A DNA stretch of 64,000 nt from Bacillota bacterium. GTDB taxonomy: Bacteria; Bacillota; Clostridia; Christensenellales; SZUA-584. Below are positions 1 to 7,513 of the stretch, piece after piece. Where the stretch lies: NCBI GenBank assembly GCA_023412005.1, contig JAEYOE010000001.1:82781-146780 (forward strand). Reading direction: 5' to 3'. Position 1 is the stretch's first letter, and every line of letters begins with the position of its first letter. A program made the translations under genes and the position numbers. Below the pieces are notes generated by a model. That model worked only from the letters and a program-made list of their open reading frames with translations. It had not been told where the DNA came from and ran no database searches.

Positions 1-345
1 GGGCTCGGAGCGGTGCTTGGCATGACGCACGGTGTGGCATGCGGTATGCTGCTGCCGCATGTGATTCGATATAATCTCGCTCACGGCGTTACGAAATACG
101 CAGCGCTCGCGCCTGCAATCTGCGGCTCTCATTTTAACAATGAGGCGGACGCGGCGCTGGCCGTTGCGGACGCGGTGGCGGCATTGTGCGCGGATTTGGG
201 GCTGCCCGAACGGCTCGGCGCGCTCGGTGTAACGCAAGGCAATGCTGAAGCGTTGGCTGCTGCTTCCATGGGCTCGTCGATGAGCAAGAATCCCGTTGCG
301 ATATCAAAAGAAGAATGCCTTGAGTTCATATGTTCAATCATCTAA
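1..345 (+). CDS. Iron-containing alcohol dehydrogenase, C-terminal part (5' truncated by window edge)
   Basis: The frame is open from base 1 to a TAA at 343-345, giving the last 114 residues. The segment GMTHGVACGMLLPHVIRYN is the hallmark helix of group III (Fe-type) NAD(P)-dependent alcohol dehydrogenases: the His lies in the metal-binding GxxHG stretch and is followed by the LPxVxxxN signature. The remainder fits the all-helical C-terminal domain of that family. The substrate cannot be told without the N-terminal nucleotide-binding half, which lies outside the window. A LysM gene follows after a short gap. Confidence 0.85.
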   Translation, partial: GLGAVLGMTHGVACGMLLPHVIRYNLAHGVTKYAALAPAICGSHFNNEADAALAVADAVAALCADLGLPERLGALGVTQGNAEALAAASMGSSMSKNPVAISKEECLEFICSII

Positions 346-378
346 ACATATGCATACGTTGAGGTGATGTGTGTGGAG

Positions 379-858
379 ATGAAGACGGTGCATACGCTCA
401 GGGCTGCGGAAACCGTCGAAATGCTGAGCGCCAGATACCGGATACCGGTATGCATGATCATGCGTGCCAATAGTATCAAAACCATGGGGGATTTCGAACG
501 GTGCCGACGCATCAACATTCCGCGTATTTGCTACTGCAACCGGTGCGAGGGCAGCGATGATGCGGAATGGAAGGTTATCACAGCCGCAGCGGGCGATACG
601 CTCTTCAGCCTCGCGCGTCAGCACGGTGTGACAATGCGCATACTGATGAAAGTCAATGGAATTGAAAACCCGGGCGGCATACGCGAAGGCGATAGCATCA
701 AGATTCCGGTGATAACGGGCATCATCTATTCGGTGCGCGAGGGCGAAACCATACAAGACATTGCCCGCCGCTGTGGCATACCAGCTGCGCATATCCGTGA
801 AAGAAACCATCTTATGCCCGATGAACCGGTGTTTGCCGGTATGCAGCTGGTGCTTTGA
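379..858 (+). CDS. LysM repeat protein (three LysM modules)
   Basis: About 159 residues made almost entirely of three LysM-like modules, roughly residues 1-48, 65-112 and 113-158. Each shows the pattern of a hydrophobic strand, GDT/GET/AET, an amphipathic helix, an N-containing turn and a final strand (for example GDTLFSLARQHGV, then INIP or IKIP). LysM modules bind N-acetylglucosamine polymers such as peptidoglycan. There is no signal peptide or catalytic domain, so the protein may act inside the cell, for example on spore cortex or coat. The start is uncertain: a GAGGTG at 361-366 is best spaced for GTG at 373, while ATG at 379 begins exactly at the first module. The second module keeps the family pattern best. 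Confidence 0.75.
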   Translation: MKTVHTLRAAETVEMLSARYRIPVCMIMRANSIKTMGDFERCRRINIPRICYCNRCEGSDDAEWKVITAAAGDTLFSLARQHGVTMRILMKVNGIENPGGIREGDSIKIPVITGIIYSVREGETIQDIARRCGIPAAHIRERNHLMPDEPVFAGMQLVL

Positions 859-935
859 TTAAACGGACGGATTGTGTGTATCTATCAATTGTGCTGAAAC
901 AGGCTCTGTGTTAAAATATTCTGGCGGAGGAAATA

Positions 936-1538
936 ATGGATAGTCAGCTCATTTCAATTGTCATACTCATCGTGGATCTTGCGCTTGGTGTGCTGTTCTG
1001 CTTTTTCGGTAATCGATGGCTCAAGGTGATTTTGGGCGTATATGGATTTGCAGCAGGCTTCTTGGTTGCGAACACGGTGCTGCCCATGTTCACATCGCTT
1101 GGCGGAACGACACTGCTGCTGGCGAGCCTTGCGGCGGGTGTCGTCGGCGCGCTGCTTTTCATATTCGTGCTGTATTTAGGTGTGTTCTTTATCGGTTTCG
1201 GCGCTGGCGTGATGCTAAGTATGTTGATCGTCGACGTGTTGCAGCTCAACATATTAAGCTGGTATGTGTACATTCCCGCGCTGTTGCTTTGCTGCCTGCT
1301 GGGCGCGCTGACGCTGAATAACAGGCGCTTGTTCATTGCGATATTTACATCGTTCATCGGCGCATCGGCACTGGCGCAGTTTGCCGGCCAAATTATCGGC
1401 GGTATACGAGCGCAGTCGCTCGTGCTGTATGATTCGCAGGCGACCTACAGCGCCTATTCCTCGGTGGTCTATCTGGTGGCTCTCGGGGTGCTGTTTGCGG
1501 CCGGTTTGATTGTGCAGCTGACCGGCAAAAAACGTTAA
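936..1538 (+). CDS. DUF4203/TMEM198-like multispanning membrane protein
   Basis: A 200-residue, very hydrophobic protein with about six or seven predicted membrane helices and Gly-rich helix interfaces (for example FGAGVMLSMLIVD). The overall pattern resembles the DUF4203/TM198-like family of small bacterial integral membrane proteins, whose function is unknown to me. The start is well supported by GGAGG at 926-930, just before ATG 936. A second gene of the same type follows after 15 bases, so the two are probably co-transcribed and may form a heteromeric complex. Confidence 0.6.
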   Translation: MDSQLISIVILIVDLALGVLFCFFGNRWLKVILGVYGFAAGFLVANTVLPMFTSLGGTTLLLASLAAGVVGALLFIFVLYLGVFFIGFGAGVMLSMLIVDVLQLNILSWYVYIPALLLCCLLGALTLNNRRLFIAIFTSFIGASALAQFAGQIIGGIRAQSLVLYDSQATYSAYSSVVYLVALGVLFAAGLIVQLTGKKR

Positions 1539-1553
1539 CGGGGGAAAAGGGAG

Positions 1554-2240
1554 ATGAATCTGTCTGCAGTGGTGATGATTTGCGGCAGCGTTGCGGTGGT
1601 GCTGGGGTTACTGCATTGCTTTTTTGGGTACAAGCTGGCGCGGTTTTTGCTGCCTGTCAGCGGCGTGGCGGTGGCTGAAGGGCTGCTTTATATCATTGTG
1701 TTTGATAACTTGAAGCTCGATTCCGTGAGCACGTGGCTTTTCTTCGTGGGCAGCGCCATCACGGTTTATCTGATACTGTTTTTCTTAAAGCGCATTGCGG
1801 GCTTTTTCCTTGGCGTTGTCGCGGGCGGCATGCTCTGCGTGCTGCTTGTTTATGCGCTGGGGCTGCATTCCATGCCGCTTTTGTATCCGGTATGCCTCAC
1901 GCTCAGCGTGATGGCGGGGCTGTTTACGCTGGTTTACGAACGCAACATGGTGGTGATATCGACATCCGTAGCGGGCGCATACGGTGCGGCTTACTGCGGG
2001 CTGTTCTTGTTTCTCAACGGCGTAGACCCTGCTGGATTCGTGATTTACAACAACCTGCTGGTGCCGTTCGAGGTGTTCTTAAGAAGCAACGCGCTGCTGA
2101 TCGGCGGCGTGGCGGTGGTACTCATGGCTCTCGGTTTGTTTGCGCAGTTTTTCTGGACGGCGGGGCACCAACTGCTGTCAACGTCAGCATCGGCGAAAAA
2201 ACAGCGGCCAAGAAGAAATGAGTTTGCGGATAGTATTTGA
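1554..2240 (+). CDS. DUF4203-like membrane protein, paralogue of the preceding gene
   Basis: 228 residues with about seven hydrophobic segments and a short basic tail (KKQRPRRNEF). Length, helix spacing and Gly-rich segments (FFLGVVAGGMLCVLLVYALG) parallel the upstream gene, so a tandem duplication is likely. The ribosome binding site is AAAAGGGAG at 1544-1552, just ahead of ATG 1554. A repeat element and a strong terminator (2437-2460) follow. No catalytic motif is visible, and the function is unknown. Confidence 0.6.
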   Translation: MNLSAVVMICGSVAVVLGLLHCFFGYKLARFLLPVSGVAVAEGLLYIIVFDNLKLDSVSTWLFFVGSAITVYLILFFLKRIAGFFLGVVAGGMLCVLLVYALGLHSMPLLYPVCLTLSVMAGLFTLVYERNMVVISTSVAGAYGAAYCGLFLFLNGVDPAGFVIYNNLLVPFEVFLRSNALLIGGVAVVLMALGLFAQFFWTAGHQLLSTSASAKKQRPRRNEFADSI

Positions 2241-2328
2241 AACAAAAGAGAATCGGGAACTCCAAACGCTGTGTGCTCTAAGCTGACATAAAGCTAAGAA
2301 ACACGAAATGCCGGAGGGAATGATCGGC

Positions 2329-2411
2329 TTTAAGTCAATTTCTCTCCCCCAGTCACCTATCGGTGACAGCCCCCAATCCACCCAGATGGATAGTCGTTAG
2401 AGGGGGCTCAA
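2329..2411. repeat. Dispersed intergenic repeat, CTCCC-family (single copy)
   Basis: Two nested hairpins are visible: GTCACC/GGTGAC (2352-2367) and AGCCCCC/GGGGGCT (2368-2408). The leading AATTTCTCTCCC and the general layout (CTCCC, short hairpin, AGC-C-rich arm, GAGGG arm) match the copies at 48900-49140. It lies between convergent genes and has no coding potential. Confidence 0.6.
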
Positions 2412-2436
2412 ATGAGTTGTTTTTTTGAACGCTGAA

Positions 2437-2460
2437 GCGCACCAAACGGTGCGCTTTTTT
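2437..2460 (+). terminator. Rho-independent terminator after the DUF4203 pair
   Basis: Perfect 7-bp stem GCGCACC/GGTGCGC with an AAAC loop, followed directly by six T. It ends plus-strand transcription just before the convergent ferritin-like gene. Confidence 0.9.
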
Positions 2461-2462
2461 GC

Positions 2463-3005
2463 TTAATCCGTACAGTTGTTTTTGGCGTATAGGTAATTGT
2501 ACAAACCCAGATGCCGCAGCTCATCGGTGATAATTTCAGTCAGCATATTGATATGACGTCGTTTCATCATCGCAAATAAAATTCTGCGGTATTTGGTCAC
2601 GGCATTTTGTTCACCCATTAGCGCCTGCTTCAGCCCGGCACAATAGGATGCCGGCTGCTTGAACTCAGAAAGGGTAGGGGGCGGTAATGTCTTGCCGGTC
2701 AGTTCGTTATAGATTTTTCTGAACATTTCAAAATGATTAATTTCATTATCTCTTATGCCCGTAATCACCTTTTTGTCCTCATGGGAAGGCGCTTCCGCGA
2801 TTAAAAAATCATAAAAGGCCCTGTCTTCCGATTCGCCGAGAACAGCTTGTTCTATAAGCATGAGCGCATCGGGCAGCGCAGACTTCGGCTCATATAGATC
2901 GTCCGGATCACTGTTCATTTTTCTTTGGGCATTGGCGATTTGTTGATAGCCGTATGGCATTGTGTACGCGAAATTTGACAACTCATATGGATAGATATAT
3001 TGCAC
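2463..3005 (-). CDS. Ferritin-like diiron domain protein
   Basis: 180 residues with the four-helix ferritin-like layout. Candidate iron ligands lie in MLIEQAVLGESEDRAFY, DNEINHFEMF (ExxxH spacing), ALMGEQNAVTKY and ITDELRHLGLY (ExxxH-type). The family includes rubrerythrin-like proteins and several clostridial spore proteins. The N-terminal 45 residues (Tyr/Pro/Asn-rich) are not part of the fold and resemble a coat-type extension. The start is GTG 3005, with AAAGGAGG eight bases upstream. A sequence matching the sigma-K/sigma-E -10 pattern (CATAnnnTA at 3034-3042 on the minus strand) lies upstream, hinting at expression in the mother cell. The exact substrate is unknown. Confidence 0.65.
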   Translation of the reverse strand: MQYIYPYELSNFAYTMPYGYQQIANAQRKMNSDPDDLYEPKSALPDALMLIEQAVLGESEDRAFYDFLIAEAPSHEDKKVITGIRDNEINHFEMFRKIYNELTGKTLPPPTLSEFKQPASYCAGLKQALMGEQNAVTKYRRILFAMMKRRHINMLTEIITDELRHLGLYNYLYAKNNCTD

Positions 3006-3033
3006 GATGGCACCTCCTTTATATTCTATATAT

Positions 3034-3062
3034 TAACGTATGCATTAGCCGCCCAGATTGGT
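3034..3062 (-). promoter_or_regulatory. Possible sigma-K/sigma-E promoter of the ferritin-like gene
   Basis: On the minus strand the -10 is CATACGTTA (3042-3034), which fits CATAnnnTA. An ACC -35 (3062-3060) is 17 bases away. The same pattern with 16-base spacing stands before dpaA. This is motif matching only. Confidence 0.35.
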
Positions 3063-3136
3063 TCATATAACGCGCAGAGAATATGACCGATTGAGACACA
3101 GCGTATTATTAGCGGCGTAAAAACAGATAATCTATA

Positions 3137-3165
3137 TTGACAAAAGAAGGACATTGTCATAGTAT
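3137..3165 (+). promoter_or_regulatory. Sigma-A promoter with internal dyad, upstream of nifS
   Basis: TTGACA (3137-3142), a 17-base spacer, then TAGTAT (3160-3165). The spacer region holds a perfect inverted repeat TGACAA-N10-TTGTCA (3138-3159) that overlaps the -35 and abuts the -10, the expected place for a repressor operator. It would drive the regulator remnant and nifS-nifU. Confidence 0.6.
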
Positions 3166-3300
3166 AAATCCGATTTTTGGCGGCGGCGCATTTACGATGG
3201 CATCAACGCCTTGGTGGATATCATTACACTGCAGGATGTGCTCGATGACGATAAAAAGCTTTCGGGGCAAAACCCGGGGACTAAGAATATAAGGTGTTAA
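3163..3300 (+). pseudogene. 3' remnant of an Rrf2/IscR-type regulator gene
   Basis: The 45 codons ending at TAA 3298-3300 read FWRRRIYDGINALVDIITLQ and continue DVLDDDKKL. This resembles the C-terminal end of Rrf2-family regulators (W, then an amphipathic helix, then a TL-DL motif). Rrf2 genes usually sit directly before nifS/iscS in Clostridia. The frame is closed upstream by TAG at 3160, no start codon or winged-helix N-terminus can be found, and a promoter abuts the fragment. I infer a deletion of the 5' two thirds of the gene. The identification rests on a short segment plus context. Confidence 0.5.
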
Positions 3301-3301
3301 T

Positions 3302-4474
3302 ATGGGAATTTATTTGGATCATGCCGCAACCACATATACCGATAAGCGTGTACTGGAGCAAATGCGGCCTTATTTTGACGAGATATACGGCAACGCGTCC
3401 AGCCAGCACGGCTTTGGGCGTGAGGCTCAAAAGGCTGTGATGAAAGCCCGTCAGCAAACGGCAGACCTCATCGGGTGCAAATGTGAGGAGATCTACTTCA
3501 CATCGGGCGGTACCGAGAGCGACAACTGGGCGCTCAAAGGCATCGCCGAAGTTGCGGGCAAGGGGCACATTATCACAACTGCCGTCGAGCACCATGCGGT
3601 GCTCGATACGTGCGAGTATTTAGCTTCGCGCGGGTTTGATGTGACATTTCTGCCGGTGGATGAGCAGGGACGAGTATCACCCGAATCGATTCTGCAGGCC
3701 ATTCGGCGCGATACGATACTGATCAGCGTGATGTTCGCAAACAACGAAACGGGCGTGATCATGCCTATTTCACAAATCGGCAAAATCGCGCGCGAGCACG
3801 ATGTCTTGTTCCACACTGATGCGGTACAGGCTGTTGGCCATGTGCCGCTTTGTGTGAAGGCGATGGATATCGATTTGCTCTCGATGAGTGCCCATAAGTT
3901 TTACGGCCCCAAAGGTGTGGGCGCGCTTTATATACGTGAGGGTGTTAACATCGGGCGTTTTATGCATGGCGGCGCGCATGAAAAGGGGCTTCGCGCCAGC
4001 ACCTACAACACACCGGGTATCGTGGGGCTTGGCGCAGCGGCGCAGCTGGCTGCAGAGACGATGGACGAAAATATTCGGCACGAAAGCATGCTGACCGGCC
4101 GTTTGGCGGATGAATTGGCCAAGCTGCCCGAAACGCACATTAACGGAAGCGGCGCAGAGCGTTTACCGGGGCATATCAATTTCACGTTTGGCGGCATTGA
4201 AGCCGAAGCACTGCTGACATATCTTGATATCGAGGGCATCGCGGTGTCCACTGGGTCGGCGTGCTCGTCGGGGTCCTTCAAACCCTCTTATGTGCTGCGC
4301 GCGATGGGGCTCTCGATTGAAGACGCGCGCGGTTCATTGCGTATCAGCGTCGGCAGGGATAACGACACAGCCCAAATTGAAACAGTGATAGAAAAGACAA
4401 AAGCCACTGTGGAACGGCTGCAAAAGCTTTCACCGCTGTTTGCACAAACAAAGGGGGGCAAAACACATGTATAA
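3302..4474 (+). CDS. nifS: Cysteine desulfurase (NifS/IscS family)
   Basis: 390 residues, full length for a class I cysteine desulfurase. This PLP enzyme takes sulfur from cysteine as a persulfide for Fe-S cluster or thio-tRNA assembly. Visible motifs are the N-terminal LDHAATT, TSGGTESDNWAL, the His of TAVEHHAVL, HTDAVQAVGH, the PLP lysine Lys199 in MSAHKFYGPKG, and the catalytic Cys321 in TGSACSSGS. The start is ATG 3302, two bases after the regulator-remnant stop codon. The 3' end overlaps nifU by 8 bases, so translation is coupled and the persulfide is presumably passed to that scaffold. Confidence 0.95.
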   Translation: MGIYLDHAATTYTDKRVLEQMRPYFDEIYGNASSQHGFGREAQKAVMKARQQTADLIGCKCEEIYFTSGGTESDNWALKGIAEVAGKGHIITTAVEHHAVLDTCEYLASRGFDVTFLPVDEQGRVSPESILQAIRRDTILISVMFANNETGVIMPISQIGKIAREHDVLFHTDAVQAVGHVPLCVKAMDIDLLSMSAHKFYGPKGVGALYIREGVNIGRFMHGGAHEKGLRASTYNTPGIVGLGAAAQLAAETMDENIRHESMLTGRLADELAKLPETHINGSGAERLPGHINFTFGGIEAEALLTYLDIEGIAVSTGSACSSGSFKPSYVLRAMGLSIEDARGSLRISVGRDNDTAQIETVIEKTKATVERLQKLSPLFAQTKGGKTHV

Positions 4475-4832
4475 TGAGAAGGTTCTGGAACACTTTAAAG
4501 ACCCGCATAACGTGGGTGAAATGGAAAACCCGGACGGCTATGCCGAAGTGGGCAGCAGCGAGTGCGGTGATACCATGGCTATGTATCTGCGGGTGAAGGA
4601 CGGGCGTATCGAAGACATCAAATACAAAACATACGGGTGTTGCGCCGCGATCGCGTCGTCGAGCATTGCGACCGATATGGTGAAGGGCAAAACGATTGAT
4701 GATGCGATGGCATTAACAAAGGCAGATATCCTACAGGAGCTGGGCGGGCTGCCGGATAAGAAGGTGCATTGCTCACTGATGGTGGAGGAAGCGATCAAGG
4801 CGGCAATTGCCGATTATCAATCGCGAAAATAA
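4467..4832 (+). CDS. nifU: Fe-S cluster assembly scaffold (NifU N-terminal/IscU-like)
   Basis: 121 residues matching the IscU/NifU-N scaffold fold. The three expected ligand cysteines are Cys33 (SSECGDTM), Cys58 or Cys59 (YGCCAAIASSS) and Cys102 (HCSLM). The Asp after the first Cys (CGD) is typical. The adjacent second cysteine (GCC instead of GCG) is less usual. ATG 4467 was chosen over an upstream start inside nifS because the protein then begins MYNEKVLEHF like its relatives, and a GGGGGG stretch lies seven bases upstream. It overlaps nifS by 8 bases. Confidence 0.93.
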   Translation: MYNEKVLEHFKDPHNVGEMENPDGYAEVGSSECGDTMAMYLRVKDGRIEDIKYKTYGCCAAIASSSIATDMVKGKTIDDAMALTKADILQELGGLPDKKVHCSLMVEEAIKAAIADYQSRK

Positions 4833-4921
4833 TGGAATATATTAGAATATAACGGCTTAAATATCTTTGGCACTTCTTGAGCAAAATACAAGTAGCAGAA
4901 AGCTTGAAAGGAGTGTGAAGG

Positions 4922-5086
4922 ATGAAAGTCAATGTGCTCATGGGCATGATTGTGGGCAGCGCAATCGGCGCGGCTGCCACGATGATCGCGCTGCCATATA
5001 TACAGCCTCAAATGAAACGGATGATTCGGACGGGACGCAGAGCGATTAACACCCATATGGATAAGATGACGGAACCGGGCGGCTGA
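4922..5086 (+). CDS. Small YtxH-like membrane protein (54 aa)
   Basis: ATG 4922 to TGA 5084-5086 encodes 54 residues. They comprise one membrane segment with a GxxxG face (MGMIVGSAIGAAATMIALPYI) followed by a basic, Met-rich amphipathic tail (KRMIRTGRRAI). The architecture matches short YtxH-domain-like proteins of Firmicutes. The ribosome binding site GAAAGGAG (4907-4914) is near consensus, which supports translation. A hairpin terminator follows at 5129-5160. Function unknown; it may be a membrane anchor or stress protein. Confidence 0.65.
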   Translation: MKVNVLMGMIVGSAIGAAATMIALPYIQPQMKRMIRTGRRAINTHMDKMTEPGG

Positions 5087-5128
5087 GGCTTTGCAGCAGC
5101 TCGGCCGAACAATCAATGTGCAGTTGAT

Positions 5129-5162
5129 AAAGCCGGCGCAAAGCCGGCTTTCAGCTTGTTTA
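5129..5162 (+). terminator. Rho-independent terminator after the YtxH-like gene
   Basis: Perfect 9-bp stem AAAGCCGGC/GCCGGCTTT with loop GCAAA, followed by the T-rich CAGCTTGTTT. The run of T is imperfect. The stretch from here to 5378 holds no gene that I can support. Confidence 0.65.
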
Positions 5163-5378
5163 CCAAACAATCAATCAACGCAGAGCAAGCAAAGTAGCTA
5201 TGGCTCGTGAAGCGGCAACGGCTGTTGACGGCTTTATCTTAAGCTTTTGAAAGTCCAGTCGATGTTTCCCGCCCGATTATACAATTAAGCGAGAGCCTGA
5301 AATGGGGATTGTTTTTTACGATTATGTGATGCAACTGTGACGATTTTTAAAAGTTTACCAAATGTTTGCGATAGACGT

Positions 5379-5407
5379 TTGAAAATAGCCCACATATGGT
5401 ATATAAT
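5379..5407 (+). promoter_or_regulatory. Sigma-A promoter of the ireB-ruvX cluster
   Basis: TTGAAA (5379-5384), 17-base spacer, TATAAT (5402-5407). It lies 28 bases before the GTG start of ireB, which also argues against starting the protein at the in-frame ATG 5396 inside the promoter. Confidence 0.75.
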
Positions 5408-5434
5408 AATCAAAAGCAAGGAGGGTGCACCATC

Positions 5435-5713
5435 GTGTCCAAATTCGACGAGACTATGAAATTTTCTCTATCCAAAGAGCTTGATAATCCGCAAAGAGAA
5501 GTGATTTGGCTTGTTTGTGATGCACTCAAAGACAAGGGGTACGACCCGGTCAACCAGATTGTGGGGTATATCATATCCGGAGACCCCACTTACATCACCA
5601 GCTATAAAAACGCGCGTTCGTTAATTAAGCGTGTGGAGCGGGACGAGCTGCTGGAAGAGTTTGTGAAGGTTTATATCGATAACATGCAAAAGGCTGACCG
5701 AGCAGACGATTAA
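5435..5713 (+). CDS. ireB: IreB family regulatory phosphoprotein (YrzL/DUF965)
   Basis: 92 residues beginning SKFDETMKFSLSKE after a GTG start at 5435, with AAGGAGG ten bases upstream. The signatures GYDPVNQIVGYIISGDPTYIT and ARSLIKRVERDELLEEFV match the YrzL/IreB family closely. In enterococci IreB is a target of the PASTA kinase IreK and affects cephalosporin resistance. Those roles are family knowledge, not shown here. The order ireB-ruvX-DUF1292 is the conserved Firmicute arrangement (yrzL-yrrK-yrzB in Bacillus). Confidence 0.9.
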   Translation: MSKFDETMKFSLSKELDNPQREVIWLVCDALKDKGYDPVNQIVGYIISGDPTYITSYKNARSLIKRVERDELLEEFVKVYIDNMQKADRADD

Positions 5714-5797
5714 TGGAATGCCGCCGAAAAGCTATATAAGCGGCAGGGGCTTAAGCTCGCCTTGAGTTTGGCCTTTTTTAATAATAAAGGGGTATGA

Positions 5798-6208
5798 ATG
5801 AAAAAAATACTGGGTCTGGATATCGGCGAAAAGCGCATTGGCATCGCGGTATCCGACGCGCTCGGATGGACGGCGCAGGGCGTGGAGACATATATGCGAA
5901 AAGGTGAGGGCGACGCGGCCTATATCGCAGACAAAGCCAAAAACTTGGGAGCCGCGCTGGTTGTGGCAGGATTGCCGCTCAACATGAACGGCAGCGAAGG
6001 GCCTTCGGCCCAGAACGTCAGAGCGTTTATGGCCGAGGTGCAAGCGCTGGGGTTTGATATCGCGTTTCAGGACGAACGGCTCACAACAGTGAGCGCCGAA
6101 CGTACGTTGATTGAAGCGGATGTATCTCGTAAGAGACGCCGCGAGGTGATCGACAAACTGGCTGCCGTGTATATTTTGGGCGCATATCTTGATTCCCACA
6201 GAAATTAA
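5798..6208 (+). CDS. ruvX: Putative pre-16S rRNA nuclease / Holliday-junction resolvase-like protein (YqgF/RuvX)
   Basis: 136 residues with the RNase H-like fold of YqgF. The N-terminal LGLDIGEKRIGIAVSD carries the first catalytic Asp, VVAGLPLNMNGSEG forms the second strand-loop, and DERLTTVSAERTL contributes the next acidic residue. The C-terminal DKLAAVYILGAYLD supplies the last Asp. In E. coli YqgF is involved in processing the 16S rRNA 5' end, and a resolvase role was also proposed. It lies between ireB and the DUF1292 gene. Confidence 0.92.
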   Translation: MKKILGLDIGEKRIGIAVSDALGWTAQGVETYMRKGEGDAAYIADKAKNLGAALVVAGLPLNMNGSEGPSAQNVRAFMAEVQALGFDIAFQDERLTTVSAERTLIEADVSRKRRREVIDKLAAVYILGAYLDSHRN

Positions 6209-6290
6209 CGGATGCCTGGTCTGCCGCGTGTATAAATCGGTGCGCGGTTTATCATAATTAAGTATGCCGATTTCGGCAAAGGAGACGAAC

Positions 6291-6599
6291 ATGGACGAAG
6301 AAAATGTGGTTATACTCACAGATGAAGACGGTAAAGACGTGCGCTTTTTGCACATTATGACGTTTGATTTTGAAGAAAGCTTTTTCGTTGCGCTGACTCC
6401 CGAGGAGGATCAGGAAGACATCGAGAACGGCGAAGTGCTGCTGATGGAAATTCTCGAGGATGAAGATGGCAACGACTGCTACGTACCCATTGAAAGTGAA
6501 GACCGCCTTGATCAGGTTTGGGAAGAATTTGAGCGCCTTTACTATGAAGACGAAGAAGAGGGCGAAGAAGACGAAGACGGTGAGAAGGAAGAGTCTTAA
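6291..6599 (+). CDS. DUF1292 acidic protein (YrzB-like)
   Basis: 102 residues. The N-terminus EENVVILTDEDGKDVRF and the core MEILEDEDGNDCYVPIESEDRLDQVWEEF match the DUF1292 family. The tail is extremely acidic (EDEEEGEEDEDGEKEE). ATG 6291 is preferred over ATG 6264 because GGAGACGAAC directly precedes it and the family starts here. The gene usually follows ruvX in Firmicutes. No enzymatic motif is known, and the function is unknown. Confidence 0.85.
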   Translation: MDEENVVILTDEDGKDVRFLHIMTFDFEESFFVALTPEEDQEDIENGEVLLMEILEDEDGNDCYVPIESEDRLDQVWEEFERLYYEDEEEGEEDEDGEKEES

Positions 6600-6616
6600 A
6601 CAAAGGGGATGAACCG

Positions 6617-7273
6617 GTGCCGTATGTGTTTGCAGCGATCACGGGCATTTTTGCCTGTGTATACGCTTTCATTCGGCGCGACGGAAAGCTGTCGAACCGT
6701 ATATTTGTAAAAACCGCAGCCAGCCTCAGCTTTGTGTTGCTTGCGGTCAGTCTGCAGATGCGTTCCGGTGAGCCTTATTACACGCTGATTCTTTTGGGCC
6801 TTTGCTGCGCGCTGGCGGGCGATGTATTGCTGCTTTTTACAAACCGCTCATCAAGTTTTCTGGCTTGGGGAGCGGTTTGTTTTTTATTCACGCATTTGAG
6901 CTTCACGGCGGCGTTTATCACAAAGGCACCGCTGAGCCTTTATGACGCGGCGTTGTTTGCGGCATTAATAGTGCTGGCGCTTGCTGTGTTCTCGCTGCGC
7001 GTCGGGCGCCTGAGAAAGATAAAGGCTGGTGCGGTACTGTATGGCACGGCCCTTTGCGCCATGCTTGCGCGCGCGATGTCAATACTTTTAAGCGGACATG
7101 CGGGACAGGCTTTTGCTGTTATTGTGGCGCTGGGCGCGGTGCTTTTTGCCGTATCCGATGCGTTGCTGGCTTTTGAGAGCTTTGGCGGCCGTCATGCGGC
7201 TGTGATTGGCACAATCAGCACCTTTGCCTATTACGCGGGGCAGATACTTATTGCGCTGAGCGTTGGGGTTTGA
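6617..7273 (+). CDS. YhhN family membrane protein (lysoplasmalogenase-like)
   Basis: 218 residues with about eight membrane helices. The conserved YhhN element LLGLCCALAGDVLLLF, with its buried Asp, is present near residue 62, and a second polar helix (ALGAVLFAVSDALLAFESF) near residue 180 supplies another Asp. Mammalian TMEM86 members of this family hydrolyse the vinyl ether of lysoplasmalogens. Plasmalogens occur in many anaerobic Clostridia, so that activity is plausible but unproven. The start is GTG 6617 with AAAGGGG upstream. Confidence 0.8.
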   Translation: MPYVFAAITGIFACVYAFIRRDGKLSNRIFVKTAASLSFVLLAVSLQMRSGEPYYTLILLGLCCALAGDVLLLFTNRSSSFLAWGAVCFLFTHLSFTAAFITKAPLSLYDAALFAALIVLALAVFSLRVGRLRKIKAGAVLYGTALCAMLARAMSILLSGHAGQAFAVIVALGAVLFAVSDALLAFESFGGRHAAVIGTISTFAYYAGQILIALSVGV

Positions 7274-7453
7274 CGATTTTTGTTACAATTTGTTTCATTG
7301 CATTACATACATTCTTAAGCTAAAATAAACCCATACAAGTCCATTTTATTAAATGGCTGAAAATGCCGTCTTACACGATTTATTCACACTCACAACGGCA
7401 ACAAAAAAACGCAGCGGTTTTGGCATGCGGCTTAATTTATTGTTTATCTATGT

Positions 7454-7494
7454 ACAAAGTGTTACAAAAATGTTATACTAGATAGACACTTTGT
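7454..7494 (+). promoter_or_regulatory. Promoter with flanking 9-bp inverted repeat, upstream of the D-Ala carboxypeptidase
   Basis: The -10 is TATACT (7474-7479). A weak -35, TGTACA (7451-7456), stands 17 bases before it. ACAAAGTGT (7454-7462) and its exact complement ACACTTTGT (7486-7494) flank the -10 and the expected start site, as an operator pair would. Confidence 0.5.
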
Positions 7495-7513
7495 GTTTTT
7501 GGGATGAATACAG

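Noticed and set aside
5713..5785. Terminator between ireB and ruvX
   Set aside because: AAGCTC/GAGTTT before GGCCTTTTTT is a weak stem, so read-through into ruvX is more likely.
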